Part shown: one piece after another, positions 54,378 through 64,000 of the stretch
Layout: each line of letters opens with the position of its first letter
Numbering within the stretch: position 1 is the stretch's first letter
DNA from: Lysobacter capsici
Lineage (GTDB): Bacteria; Pseudomonadota; Gammaproteobacteria; Xanthomonadales; Xanthomonadaceae
Assembly (NCBI RefSeq): GCF_018732085.1
Contig: NZ_CP076103.1
Span: forward strand, 124,001-188,000
Direction: 5' to 3'
DNA length: 64,000 nucleotides
The notes under the pieces: model-generated
The model's input: only the letters and a program-made list of their open reading frames with translations
What the model was told of the DNA's origin: nothing
Databases searched by the model: none
Position numbers and translations under genes: made by a program

Positions 54378-55001
54378 TCAGCCCGGCACGCGCGTGAGCA
54401 AGGTTTCGAATCCCGCGATCAACGCGCGCAAGCCGAACTCGTAGTCGGCGTCGGTATCGTTCTGGTTGAGGACCGATTGCGCCCGGGTCAGCAGCGGATA
54501 GCGCTGTGGGTCCGGCGCGGCCAGCGCCTGGCCCGGGCCGCGGCCGGCCTCGGTCGCGGCCTGTTCCTCCAGCACCCAGCCGACGGTGTAGTAGCTCAGC
54601 GAAATCAGCGCGCGCACCGCGTCGGGCGGCTCGAAGCCGGCGGCGACGAGGTAGTCGAGTTCGGCTTCGCTTTCGGCGTAGTCGCCCGGCTCCGGCCGCG
54701 TGCCGACGTGGACGCGCGCGCCGTCGCGGTAGGCGAGCAGGGTGCGGCGGAATTCGCGCGATTCGCGCGCCATCCAGTCGCGCCAATCGGCGCAGTGGGC
54801 CGGGTCGACCGGCGCGTGCTCGGCCCGCATCGCCTTGGCCAGCGCGTCGAGCAGGTCGCGCTTGCTCTTGAAGTGCCAGTACAGCGTCGGTTGCTGCACG
54901 CCCAGCGCGTCGGCCAGGCGGCGGGTGGTCAGGCCGTCCATGCCGACCTCGTTCAGCAACTTCAGCGCGGCGGCGATCACGGTCTCGCGTTGCAGCTTCA
55001 T
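54378..55001 (-). CDS. tetR: Tetracycline-type repressor TetR
   Basis: A 207-residue repressor with the TetR(A-D) plan. The helix-turn-helix (about 25-45) includes TTRRLADALGVQQPTLYWHF, and the TetR_C ligand domain follows with AEHAPVDPAHCADWRDWMAR. Its start faces tetA across an 78-nt spacer with two operator-like palindromes. This should give tetracycline-induced control of both genes. Confidence 0.92.
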   Translation of the reverse strand: MKLQRETVIAAALKLLNEVGMDGLTTRRLADALGVQQPTLYWHFKSKRDLLDALAKAMRAEHAPVDPAHCADWRDWMARESREFRRTLLAYRDGARVHVGTRPEPGDYAESEAELDYLVAAGFEPPDAVRALISLSYYTVGWVLEEQAATEAGRGPGQALAAPDPQRYPLLTRAQSVLNQNDTDADYEFGLRALIAGFETLLTRVPG

Positions 55002-55025
55002 TGAGCGCCCTTGGTCTTGATCTCT

Positions 55026-55038
55026 CTATCGTCGATAG
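55026..55038. promoter_or_regulatory. tet operator-like palindrome (O1-like)
   Basis: CTATCG-T-CGATAG is a perfect 6-1-6 dyad, one of two spaced 31 bp centre-to-centre in the tetR/tetA spacer, as in classical tet operator pairs. Confidence 0.75.
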
Positions 55039-55056
55039 ATTAGCATCTCCGAAAAT

Positions 55057-55069
55057 CTATCACTGATAG
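55057..55069. promoter_or_regulatory. tet operator-like palindrome (O2-like)
   Basis: CTATCA-C-TGATAG in context TCTATCACTGATAGGGA is essentially the canonical tetO core. It lies 11 nt before the tetA start, so repressor bound there would block initiation of tetA. Confidence 0.85.
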
Positions 55070-55079
55070 GGAATGCCCC

Positions 55080-56294
55080 GTGCGCAACCCGACCTCCCTG
55101 GCCTTCGGCCTGATCCTGCTGACGATCTCCCTCGACGCCGTCGGCATCGGCCTGATCGCGCCGATCCTGCCGCAGTTGCTCAAATCCTTCGGCCTGGAAC
55201 GCAGCCTGGCCCTGCACGCCGGCGCGCTGACCGCGGTGTACGCGCTGATGCAGTTCGCCTGCGCGCCGGCGCTGGGCGCGCTGAGCGACCGCTTCGGCCG
55301 CCGCCCGGTGCTGCTGCTGTCGCTGGCCGGCGGCGTGCTCGACTACCTGCTGATGGCCTGCGCCCCGTGGCTGTCGCTGCTGTACCTGGGCCGGGTGGTG
55401 TCCGGGATCAGCGGCGCGAACGGCTCGGTCGCCGCGGCCTACATCGCCGACATCTCCAGTCAGGCGCAACGCACCCAGCGCTTCGGCTGGATGGGCGCCT
55501 GCGCCGGCCTGGGCTTCGTCGCCGGTCCGGTGATCGGCGGCCTGCTCGGGGCGATGTGGCTGCGCGCGCCGTTCGTGGCCGCCGCCGCGCTGGCGGCGAT
55601 CAATCTGACCCTGGCCTGGTTCGCCCTGCCCGAACCCGAGCGCCCTCGCAGCACCCGCATCGCCTGGCGCGAGCTGGCGCCGTGGAACGCGCTGCACGAT
55701 CTGGTCCGGCTGCCGCAGCTGACCCCGCTGCTGTGGCTGTACGTGGCGATGCAACTGGCCGGACAGGTGCCCGGCACCTTGTGGGCCATCTACGGCAGCG
55801 ACCGCTTCGGCTGGAACCCGACCGCGGTGGGGCTGTCGCTGGCCGCGTTCGGCATCGTGCATGCGCTGTTCCAGGCGGTGGTCGCCGGCCGCGCGAGCCA
55901 GCGCTTCGGCGAGGCGCGTGCCTTGCTCGGCGGGGTGGTCGCCGACAGCGCCGGCTACCTGGTGTTCGCCTTCGCCACGCGCAGTTGGGTGATCGCGCCG
56001 GGTCTGCTGCTGGCCGCGGCCGGCGGCATCGGCGGGCCGACCTTGCAGTCGATGGCCACCGCGCAGACCGACGAGGACCGCCAAGGCGCGTTGCAAGGCG
56101 TGCTGACGAGTCTGGCCAGCCTGGCCGCGGTGATCGGTCCGCTGATGTTCGGCGCGATCTACGTCATCGGCGCGCGCCATTGGGACGGCTGGGTGTGGGT
56201 GGTCGGCGCGGGCTTGTATGTGTTGTGCATTCCCGCGCTGCGCACGCTGCTGCGCGCGGCGCCGCGGTTGCGCGATGCGCCTGCGAACGCGTAG
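55080..56294 (+). CDS. Tetracycline efflux MFS transporter (TetA-like)
   Basis: A 404-residue 12-helix drug:H+ antiporter. Motif A is GALSDRFGRRPVLLLSLAG (about 67-85), with the TetA-type Asp residues LDAVGIGLIAPILPQLL (Asp near 20) and the C-motif in GLGFVAGPVIGGLLG. The start is GTG with the operator immediately upstream. The level of identity to named Tet classes was not computed, so no class letter is given. It confers or confirms inducible efflux potential only by family. Confidence 0.9.
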   Translation: MRNPTSLAFGLILLTISLDAVGIGLIAPILPQLLKSFGLERSLALHAGALTAVYALMQFACAPALGALSDRFGRRPVLLLSLAGGVLDYLLMACAPWLSLLYLGRVVSGISGANGSVAAAYIADISSQAQRTQRFGWMGACAGLGFVAGPVIGGLLGAMWLRAPFVAAAALAAINLTLAWFALPEPERPRSTRIAWRELAPWNALHDLVRLPQLTPLLWLYVAMQLAGQVPGTLWAIYGSDRFGWNPTAVGLSLAAFGIVHALFQAVVAGRASQRFGEARALLGGVVADSAGYLVFAFATRSWVIAPGLLLAAAGGIGGPTLQSMATAQTDEDRQGALQGVLTSLASLAAVIGPLMFGAIYVIGARHWDGWVWVVGAGLYVLCIPALRTLLRAAPRLRDAPANA

Positions 56295-56304
56295 CCGCAG
56301 ACGG

Positions 56305-56685
56305 CTACGCGTCGCGCTTCACGTACACCCACGCGCGCCGTCCCGAGGCCAATGCGGCTTCGACGCGCTGGTAATCCTCGACCTCGTATGCGTCGGCGCG
56401 CGCGAGCTCCTCGGCGCTGATCGCGAACACCGTGCCGGCCACGGTGTCGTGCGCATCGCCGCTCGCCTCGACGATGGGGTGGTACGCCTCGCCGCTGGTG
56501 GCGACCACGTCGGCATCCTCGATCTTGACCATGCTGCGGCGATAACCGACCAAGGCGTCGGCTTCACCGTGCAGCAGGCGGCCGAACGTGGATTGCTGCA
56601 CGGCCGGCAACTGCAGGGTGCCGTAGGAAAACAGCCGTTCGCTGTTGTGCGGATCGGAGCGGAGTTGATCGGATTGCGAGTTCAT
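56305..56685 (-). CDS. Gamma-glutamylcyclotransferase-like (AIG2/GGCT) protein
   Basis: A 126-residue GGCT-fold protein. The N-terminal signature FSYGTLQLPAVQQ (about 19-31) carries the YGTL substrate motif, and the catalytic Glu is in VAGTVFAISAEELARADAYE (position near 95). It may release 5-oxoproline from gamma-glutamyl compounds. It lies 73 nt after an ATP-grasp gene on the same strand and close to a gamma-glutamyltransferase gene. Confidence 0.85.
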   Translation of the reverse strand: MNSQSDQLRSDPHNSERLFSYGTLQLPAVQQSTFGRLLHGEADALVGYRRSMVKIEDADVVATSGEAYHPIVEASGDAHDTVAGTVFAISAEELARADAYEVEDYQRVEAALASGRRAWVYVKRDA

Positions 56686-56758
56686 GCACTGTGCTCGATT
56701 CGGTGAAGCGGTTCGCGCCGCGCCGCCGATCCCGGCGACGCGGCGAGAGCGGACGCGC

Positions 56759-57775
56759 TCAGGTGGCCAGTGTCGCCGGCGCGCGCAAGGCCTGCCAACG
56801 CTGCGCCAGTTGCGCGGCGAACAAGGTCGCGGCCGGCGGATGCGCGGCGAAGTGCAGGAACGGCTCGATGAACTCCAGTTCCATTACCCGGAACACGCCC
56901 TCGTCGACCACGCCATCGACGCGCACATAGGCCTGATCGCGATAGCCCAGCGCCGTCACCGCCTGCAGCGCGTGCCGCGCGGCGGCGAGGATCGACGGAG
57001 CGGGCTCGGTGAGGTCGGCGGTGCCGCCGAAATAGGTCTGCACGCGGTAATCGTCGGCGCCGGGTTTCTTCAACACCGCGTGACTGTAGACACCGCCGAA
57101 GAACAGCAGCGACCACTCGCCATCGGCGACGATCTGCGGCATGAACGGCTGGATCAGATAGTCGAGTTCGCGCGGCAACGCGGCCAGCGCGCGATCGAAT
57201 TCCTCGCTGCCGATGCGGCCGCGCACGGTATGCCAGGCGCCGCCGCTGACGCTGGGCTTGACCACGACCTCGCCGCTCATCGACGCCAGCGCCGCGTCGA
57301 TATCGCCGCCGCGCGCATGGGTGGTGGCGATGATCGGCACGTCGAGTTTCGCCAGTTCGAGCAGATAGCGCTTGTCGCTGTTCCAGATCAGCAGCGGCAG
57401 CGGATTGACGATGGCGACGCCGAGTTCGGCGATACGCGCGTACCAGTGCAGGAATTGCGTGTAGTGCTGGAAATAATCCCAGGTGCTGCGCACCAGCAGG
57501 GCATCGAACGCGGCCCAGTCGACCGACGGGTCGTTCCACATGCAGGCGGTGGGCTCGATGCCGTGGGCGCGCAGCGCGACGACCAGGCCCTCGTCGTCTG
57601 GATCGATCTCGGGGTGGACTTGCGAGGTGACCAGGGCGATCGACAGCGGCGGGTCGAAGCGTGAGGGTGGCGAAGCGTGCGCGGCCTCGGGTGAGGTGGC
57701 GTCGGTGGATGCGGCTTGATGGGCGGGCGACGTGGCCGTCGCGGAATCGAGCGGTTCGGAACGTAACGCAGGCAT
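56759..57775 (-). CDS. ATP-grasp family ligase
   Basis: A 338-residue protein. A low-complexity head (about 1-45, Ala/Ser/Pro) precedes an ATP-grasp fold like glutathione-synthetase or RimK relatives: LLVRSTWDYFQHYTQFL, LIWNSDKRYLLELAK, GEVVVKPSVSGGAWHT, DYLIQPFMPQIVADGEWSLLF, and the metal site RVMELEFIEPFL. It likely forms a peptide or gamma-glutamyl bond. The ATG at 57775 follows a perfect AGGAGG. The substrate is unknown. Confidence 0.85.
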   Translation of the reverse strand: MPALRSEPLDSATATSPAHQAASTDATSPEAAHASPPSRFDPPLSIALVTSQVHPEIDPDDEGLVVALRAHGIEPTACMWNDPSVDWAAFDALLVRSTWDYFQHYTQFLHWYARIAELGVAIVNPLPLLIWNSDKRYLLELAKLDVPIIATTHARGGDIDAALASMSGEVVVKPSVSGGAWHTVRGRIGSEEFDRALAALPRELDYLIQPFMPQIVADGEWSLLFFGGVYSHAVLKKPGADDYRVQTYFGGTADLTEPAPSILAAARHALQAVTALGYRDQAYVRVDGVVDEGVFRVMELEFIEPFLHFAAHPPAATLFAAQLAQRWQALRAPATLAT

Positions 57776-58124
57776 GACGCCTCCTTGATCGGGAGGGCGC
57801 CCTTGCTTCGGCATCGCGGACCGAGCGTGGCGGAGCGTCGGCTCCGTCGCAGCACCCCTCGGCCCGGACTGCGCGGCCCTGGTGTGGCGGCTGCGCAACT
57901 GGAATGCATCGTGGTTACCGCGATGCGGGATCAGTGTTCTGCAGGGGCTTGCGGGCTGTCAATACGATGGGCTGGGCAATCGGGGCGGGGGCGCGAATTC
58001 GCGAAAGCTTCGCGCTTGGGTTTTGGTGGGTGCAAGAATTTTTCGGTGTTCGTAGGGGAGTAGGGGTGACGATATGGATGTGACATCGATGCTTCGATGC
58101 CGTCTCGGCTAAACCGTCATTTTT

Positions 58125-58350
58125 CGGGGGACGTCATTCCCGCGAACGCGGGCTCTGTTTTATTTCGGCTAAGCCGAACGTCCGGAGCCTTTGGCGTCAC
58201 CCTTCAAGGACGTAATCCCCGCGAAGGCGGGGATCCAGAGACTTCAGCGTCATCCTTCCAGGTCGTCATTCCCGCGAACGCGGGAATCCAGTGACTTCAA
58301 GCGTTCTCGCACGAAAGGCCCTGGATTCCCGCCTTCGCGGGAATGACGAG
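58125..58350. repeat. Cluster of CATTCCCGCG/CGCGGGAATCCAG repeats
   Basis: Four copies with the CTTCAGCGTCAT and TTCAAGCGTTCTCGCACGAA linkers occur, with the same modules as at 39236 and 40261. The remainder of the 57776-58510 spacer is a purine-rich tract (58345-58490) with no supported gene. Confidence 0.8.
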
Positions 58351-58510
58351 CAAAAACAACGGCGAAGGCAACTGCAACGGACAAGCAACGGCAACGATCA
58401 AGGCAAAGACAACGGCAAAGAACTAGGCAAAACCAACGACCCAGGGAAAATCAAAAACCCAGGCAAAACCAACAACAAGACCAAAATCTAAGCCGTCGCC
58501 CAACCTCACC

Positions 58511-60259
<1,749 letters not shown>

Positions 60260-60464
60260 GGCGGGTCTCTCCCAAGTGACGGCCGAAGATAACGCAGCGA
60301 TGGGCCGTTCCGCCCGGGCCGGAGGTTGCGCGATCGGTTCGCTCGCCGATGCGATCGAAGTCGCGACGATCGCAACTGAATGCGCCGGCCTCGGGTCCGC
60401 CCCAGTTGTGGCGCGTGCATACGGCCGCGTAGGTTCGACTCAACGAGACCGGGAGTGGCGCCAG

Positions 60465-61445
60465 ATGAGCGTGCAACTGCAGCCGAGCCAGCTACAGCCG
60501 AATTGGCAGAATCCGTCCGAGGCGTTGCCGCCCGCGGCGCAACCGTTGGCCTTGGCGCAACCGCAGGCCGGCCCCTACACGCTCGAAGCGAGCTATCACC
60601 CGCAGTTGCTGGGAGTAAGCGCACAGCAGCGCCCGGCGGCCAACGCCGCGCCCGATCCGGCCTCGTTCGATCAACAACTGCGCGGCCAGAATGCGCAGGC
60701 GATCGACCTGCAGATGGCGCAGATCGCCGAGGCCGTCTACAACCCGGCCACCACCCATGTCGCCGGCTGGAATCGGCTCGACGATGCGCAGCTCAGCGCG
60801 GCCGGGATCGACCCGGCTTCGCTGGAGAATGCCGATACCGGTTTCCGCGCCGGCATCTACACCGACGGCGACGGCAAGTACGTGGTCGCCTTCGCCGGTT
60901 CGAACGACGTGCAGGACTGGATCAACAACGCGCGCCAGGGCATCGGCTGGGATTCCAAGCAGTACGACCAAGCCGTGCAACTCGCGCGCGATGCGCAGGA
61001 AGCCTTCGGCGAGAACATGGTCATCACCGGCCATTCGCTCGGCGGCGGCCTGGCCGCGACCGCGGCGCTGGCGACCGACACCGCCGCGGTCACCTTCAAC
61101 GCCTCCGGCGTCCACGACGACACCTTGCGCGGATTGGGGCTGGACCCGGGGACGGTCAAGAACGACGCCGAGAACGGCCAGATCCGCCGCTACAACGTCG
61201 GCGGCGAAATCCTCACCGCCGCGCAGGAAGACGTGCCGCTGTTGAACGGCATCCCGGATGCGCCGGGCCACGAGATCACCCTCGACGACCCGCATCCGCC
61301 GCAGGCGCCGGAGTTCACCTGGAACCCGATCGAGATGGCCCGGCGTACCGCCGAGTACGTCGCCGACAAAGCCACGCGTCCGGGCGAGCTGCATGCGATC
61401 GGCCCGCTGATCGAAGCGATGCAGACCCAGCAGCCGTGGAACTGA
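60465..61445 (+). CDS. Class 3-like lipase/phospholipase without signal peptide (paralog 1)
   Basis: A 326-residue alpha/beta-hydrolase. The nucleophile elbow is GHSLGGG (Ser191), preceded by YVVAFAGSNDVQDW, the usual oxyanion strand of lipase class 3. The head (1-45) is Gln/Pro-rich with no signal peptide, so it would need a dedicated secretion route if it acts outside the cell. The paralog at 63211 shares the core closely. The next gene is an ankyrin-repeat lipoprotein 60 nt downstream, a layout used by phospholipase effector/immunity pairs. Catalytic Asp and His are not assigned. Confidence 0.88.
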   Translation: MSVQLQPSQLQPNWQNPSEALPPAAQPLALAQPQAGPYTLEASYHPQLLGVSAQQRPAANAAPDPASFDQQLRGQNAQAIDLQMAQIAEAVYNPATTHVAGWNRLDDAQLSAAGIDPASLENADTGFRAGIYTDGDGKYVVAFAGSNDVQDWINNARQGIGWDSKQYDQAVQLARDAQEAFGENMVITGHSLGGGLAATAALATDTAAVTFNASGVHDDTLRGLGLDPGTVKNDAENGQIRRYNVGGEILTAAQEDVPLLNGIPDAPGHEITLDDPHPPQAPEFTWNPIEMARRTAEYVADKATRPGELHAIGPLIEAMQTQQPWN

Positions 61446-61505
61446 CGGCATCGGCGCGGTCGCTGAGCGCCTGTCTCGCATCGCGAGCGTGGTAAAACCC
61501 ATCGC

Positions 61506-62237
61506 ATGCGCGCCGCCACGCTTCCCGCGTTGACGATCTGTCTGATCCTGGCCGGCGCGGCGTGCTCAGGAGATGCGATGGACGCCAGGCAGGCTTTCCC
61601 CGATCCGCGCAGCGCCGAACTGGCGCAGGCCGTCGCCGACGGCGACGCCGCGCGCGTGCATGCGCTGGTGGCCGCGGGCGCGGACCCGAACGCGCGCGGC
61701 GAGCGCGAGCTCACACTGCTGCAATACGCGATGCTGGCGCAAAGCCCGCGTGGCATGCAGGCGCTGCTCGACAACGGCGCCGATCCGGCGCGACCGGGCC
61801 TGGGCGGCAGCACCGCCGTGCATGGCGCGGCGATCGCCAACGATCCGCAGTACCTCGATCTGCTGCTGGCTCATCGCGCCGATCCGAACCTCGCCCATGC
61901 CGAGACTGGCGAGACACCATTGTCGGAGGCCGCCGCGCCGCGCTATCAGGCCCAGTTCGACGCCTTGCTCAAGGCCGGGGCCGATCCCGATCGCGCCGAC
62001 CGGATGGGCAATACCGCCTTGCATCAGGCGGCCAAGCTCAATGCGTCGGGGCAGGTGTTGGCGTTGTTGAAGGCCGGCGCGAATCCGAATGCGCGCAATC
62101 TGCGCGGGGCGAGTTTCCAGACGTTCTTGTTCAAGTTGCCGGACGACAAGCTCAACCCGCAGGCGCGGGCCGAGCGCGAGGCGGTGGTGGCTTGGTTGAG
62201 GGCGCATGACATTGGGGTGGAAGACGCTGCGCGGTGA
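61506..62237 (+). CDS. Ankyrin-repeat periplasmic lipoprotein, possible immunity protein
   Basis: A 243-residue protein. A signal with a Cys (AGAACSGD, Cys20) is followed by about five ankyrin repeats (for example ALVAAGADPNARGERELTLL, ALLDNGADPARPGLGGSTAV, ALLKAGADPDRADRMGNTAL, ALLKAGANPNARNLRGASF). A periplasmic location and its place directly after a lipase suggest it may inhibit that lipase. This is inference; ankyrin proteins have many other partners. Confidence 0.88.
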   Translation: MRAATLPALTICLILAGAACSGDAMDARQAFPDPRSAELAQAVADGDAARVHALVAAGADPNARGERELTLLQYAMLAQSPRGMQALLDNGADPARPGLGGSTAVHGAAIANDPQYLDLLLAHRADPNLAHAETGETPLSEAAAPRYQAQFDALLKAGADPDRADRMGNTALHQAAKLNASGQVLALLKAGANPNARNLRGASFQTFLFKLPDDKLNPQARAEREAVVAWLRAHDIGVEDAAR

Positions 62238-62304
62238 GTGCTTTGACGGCGCTACGCTCATTCTCGTAGCCGCTGCCGCTATCTCGCCGTTTCCCTATGC
62301 TCTG

Positions 62305-62886
62305 GCTTGAGTCTGAAGCCGCGCAGTTCATCCAGCGCTGCGGCGCCTGTAACTTGCGTTAGCAAACGCACACCCGGAGGGCGGCGTGCAGGATGCACGC
62401 CGTGCGCCACCGGGACATGGATGTCCCGTGTGGCGCATGCCTGCGTCTGCACCGATCGTGCGGGCTCTTGATTCAAGAAAAAGCGTTTTTCTTTGGTTAC
62501 CTTTCTTTTGTCGCTTTAGACAAAAGAAAGTGACCCGCCGCTTCAGCGGCGGAAGCCTTTGACTTTGCTTGCAGCTTTGAAGGCTTCAAAGCTTTGAAGC
62601 TCCAGAGCTTATGAGGCCGAAGGCAAGATCAACGGCTTTCGTCCGCAAGCGGCCGAGTTACTTTCTTTTGTCAAAAGCGACAAAAGAAAGGTAACCAAAG
62701 AAAAACGCTTTTTTGTGAATCAAGAGCCCGCGCGTGCGGAGCAGACGCAGGCATGCGCCACACGGGACATCCTGTCCCGGTGGCGCACGGCGCACATCCA
62801 TGTGCGCCGCCCTCCGGGTGTGCTTTTGCTAACGCTAGTTACAGGCTACGCAGCGCTGGATGAGCTGCGCGACTTCAGGCTTGCTT
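62305..62886. repeat. Giant palindromic element, copy 3 (about 580 bp)
   Basis: It has the same blocks as copies 1 and 2 between GCGCAGTTCATCCAGCGCTG and CAGCGCTGGATGAGCTGCGC, including TTACTTTCTTTTGTCAAAAG and GTAACCAAAGAAAAACGC on the right arm. The outer REP units are missing on both sides. It separates the lipase/ankyrin unit from the second lipase. Confidence 0.85.
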
Positions 62887-62904
62887 GGTCTTTGTGGGGG
62901 CTGC

Positions 62905-63120
62905 GAGCACAAGCAAATCCCCCGCGCCGCTGGATTGACTTGGCTTCGTGCCGACGCAGGGCGCGCGCCCCCTTTTTCAAAGTGGGCGATGACCTGCGCT
63001 TGCCTTCGCCTTCGTACCCGAGTCCATCCCGAGCGAGCCACGGGCCGCGAGCCCAGAGCCCTAATCCCCAATCCCCAATCTCTAATCCCGAATCCCTAAT
63101 CCCTAATCCCTAATCCCCGC
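62905..63120. repeat. Composite hairpin remnant and degenerate AATCCC(C/T) array
   Basis: AAGCAAATCCCCCGCG and CCCCCTTTTTCAAAGTGGG are a degraded copy of the CCCCTTT family (to about 62985). Tandem AATCCC-type heptamers follow (63058-63120). The spacer 62238-63210 has no gene. Confidence 0.7.
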
Positions 63121-63210
63121 CCCTAGGGCAAACCCTAGCTCGGGCACCCACCAGCTGTTTCCAGACATCCGCCCCCCATACGCTACCGTCAAGCACAGGA
63201 GACGGCACCG

Positions 63211-64000
63211 ATGAGCTGGAGCGATTTCACCAACCCCGTACTGCGTTTCGCGCAACTGCCCAGCGTCATCGACAACCTGCTGCACGCACCGCAGCAACCG
63301 GTCGTGCCGCCGCCCGTGGTCGCGCCGCCGGTCACGGTCGCCGCGCCAGTGGAACTGCCGTATTCGCCGCACGTGCCGGTGCCGGCGCAGGTCAAGCCCG
63401 AGCAGCCCTTCAGCGAGCAGCTCGCCGGCCAGCAGCCGCAGAAAGAGATCGACACCGCGCTGGCCGAGCTGTCCAGCGACGTGTACGAAACCACCAACAC
63501 CGGCGCGGCCGGATGGACCCGGCTCACGCCCGATCAGCTGACCAGCCTCAAGGGCCCGGACGGCAAGCCCGCGGGTATCGACCCGGCGAGTCTCGATGTC
63601 GACAGCAGCGGCTTCCGCGCCGCGGTCTACACCAACGGCGACGGCCAGTACGTGGTCGCGTTCGCCGGCACCAACGGCTTCAATCCGATCGGCGACGGCG
63701 ACCTGGTCAACGACGCCGGCCAGGGTCTGGGCTTCAACACCAGCCAGTACAAGCAGGCGGTGGCGCTGGCCAAGGAAGCCGAGGCCGCGTTCGGCGACAA
63801 CGTGGTGTTCACCGGCCACTCGCTCGGCGGCGGCCTGGCCTCGACCGCCGCGCTCGCCACCGGCAACACCGCGGTGACCTTCAACGCCGCCGGCCTGAGC
63901 AACGACACCTTGCGCGACCTGGGCTTCACCCCGCACGAGGCGCGCGAGCAGGCCGCCGACGGCCAGATCCGCCGCTACAACGTCGACGGCGATCCGCTGA
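63211..64000 (+). CDS. Class 3-like lipase/phospholipase (paralog 2, partial at window end)
   Basis: The first 263 residues are present; the 3' end lies beyond the window. A Pro/Val-rich linker (about 25-75) leads into a core almost parallel to the gene at 60465: VYTNGDGQYVVAFAGTN, then GHSLGGG with Ser204, then TVTFNAAGL-like and GQIRRYNVDGD blocks. There is no signal peptide. CAGGAGACGG precedes the ATG. The next gene would show whether it too is followed by an ankyrin lipoprotein. Confidence 0.85.
   Translation, partial: MSWSDFTNPVLRFAQLPSVIDNLLHAPQQPVVPPPVVAPPVTVAAPVELPYSPHVPVPAQVKPEQPFSEQLAGQQPQKEIDTALAELSSDVYETTNTGAAGWTRLTPDQLTSLKGPDGKPAGIDPASLDVDSSGFRAAVYTNGDGQYVVAFAGTNGFNPIGDGDLVNDAGQGLGFNTSQYKQAVALAKEAEAAFGDNVVFTGHSLGGGLASTAALATGNTAVTFNAAGLSNDTLRDLGFTPHEAREQAADGQIRRYNVDGDPL

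Noticed and set aside
58291..58491. 66-codon frame ending in Lys/Asn/Gly repeats
   Set aside because: Its first third is a dispersed repeat and there is no ribosome site. It is kept only as a composition anomaly in the findings.

Overview
The window is GC-rich DNA dense with coding sequence. It looks like a chromosomal segment of a Lysobacter or close relative in the Xanthomonadaceae. This is inferred from gene content (NagA/NagB-II/GntR aminosugar genes beside an Entner-Doudoroff cluster, OpgD, SixA, Ycf46-like ATPase) and from several intergenic repeat families: GTAGGAGCGGC...CCGCGACCGCG REP pairs, GGGAATC heptamer arrays, CATTCCCGCGAAAGCGGGAATCCAG hairpins, CCCCTTT...AAAGGGGG composite hairpins, and palindromes of about 600-700 bp. 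No rRNA, tRNA, insertion sequence, prophage or CRISPR array was seen. Species assignment was not checked.

Layout. 1-4218 (minus): a translationally coupled exporter operon with a MacB-type ATPase, three successive HlyD-like adaptors and an FtsX-type permease cut by the window edge. 4736-5502: two small lipoproteins. 5503-6190: a gene-free stretch with two convergent candidate small RNAs, one with a sigma-54-like promoter. 6191-18461: mnmG, opgD, an FAD dehydrogenase, a serine hydrolase, an M61 peptidase, an exonuclease, an exported ABM-domain protein and an S41 peptidase. 18633-21861: a self-contained ECF sigma module (catalase-like peroxidase and cytochrome b561 facing sigma and anti-sigma), with matching ECF-type promoters on both strands of the divergent spacer. 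22252-31081: a small zinc-ribbon-like protein, a large indolepyruvate oxidoreductase, a stand-alone EF-Tu domain III-like protein, a beta-strand-rich orphan, a macro-domain protein and an amidohydrolase.

31631-42496 is a carbon-metabolism block. nagA, nagB-II and a GntR regulator run on the minus strand, divergent from zwf-pgl, then edd, a HAD phosphatase and eda, closed by a LacI regulator. Together they convert GlcNAc-6-P to Fru-6-P and run Glc-6-P through the complete Entner-Doudoroff route. Repeated TGGTATC half-sites lie in the GntR/zwf spacer. 42566-50955 holds a thioesterase, a small Tyr/Ser-rich protein, a PLD-family lipoprotein, YceI, SixA, ParA and an orphan lipoprotein, interrupted by two giant palindromes.

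50975-60259 holds an AEC transporter, a Ycf46-like AAA protein, a tetR-tetA pair with two textbook-like operators, and a possible gamma-glutamyl theme (gamma-glutamylcyclotransferase, ATP-grasp ligase, gamma-glutamyltransferase). 60465-64000 holds two paralogous cytosolic-looking lipases (the second cut by the window end). The first is followed by an ankyrin-repeat lipoprotein, resembling a phospholipase effector/immunity arrangement, and a third giant palindrome separates the two units. The best candidates for undescribed biology are the lipase/ankyrin modules, the convergent sRNA pair, the giant palindromes and the signal-less beta-barrel-like protein.
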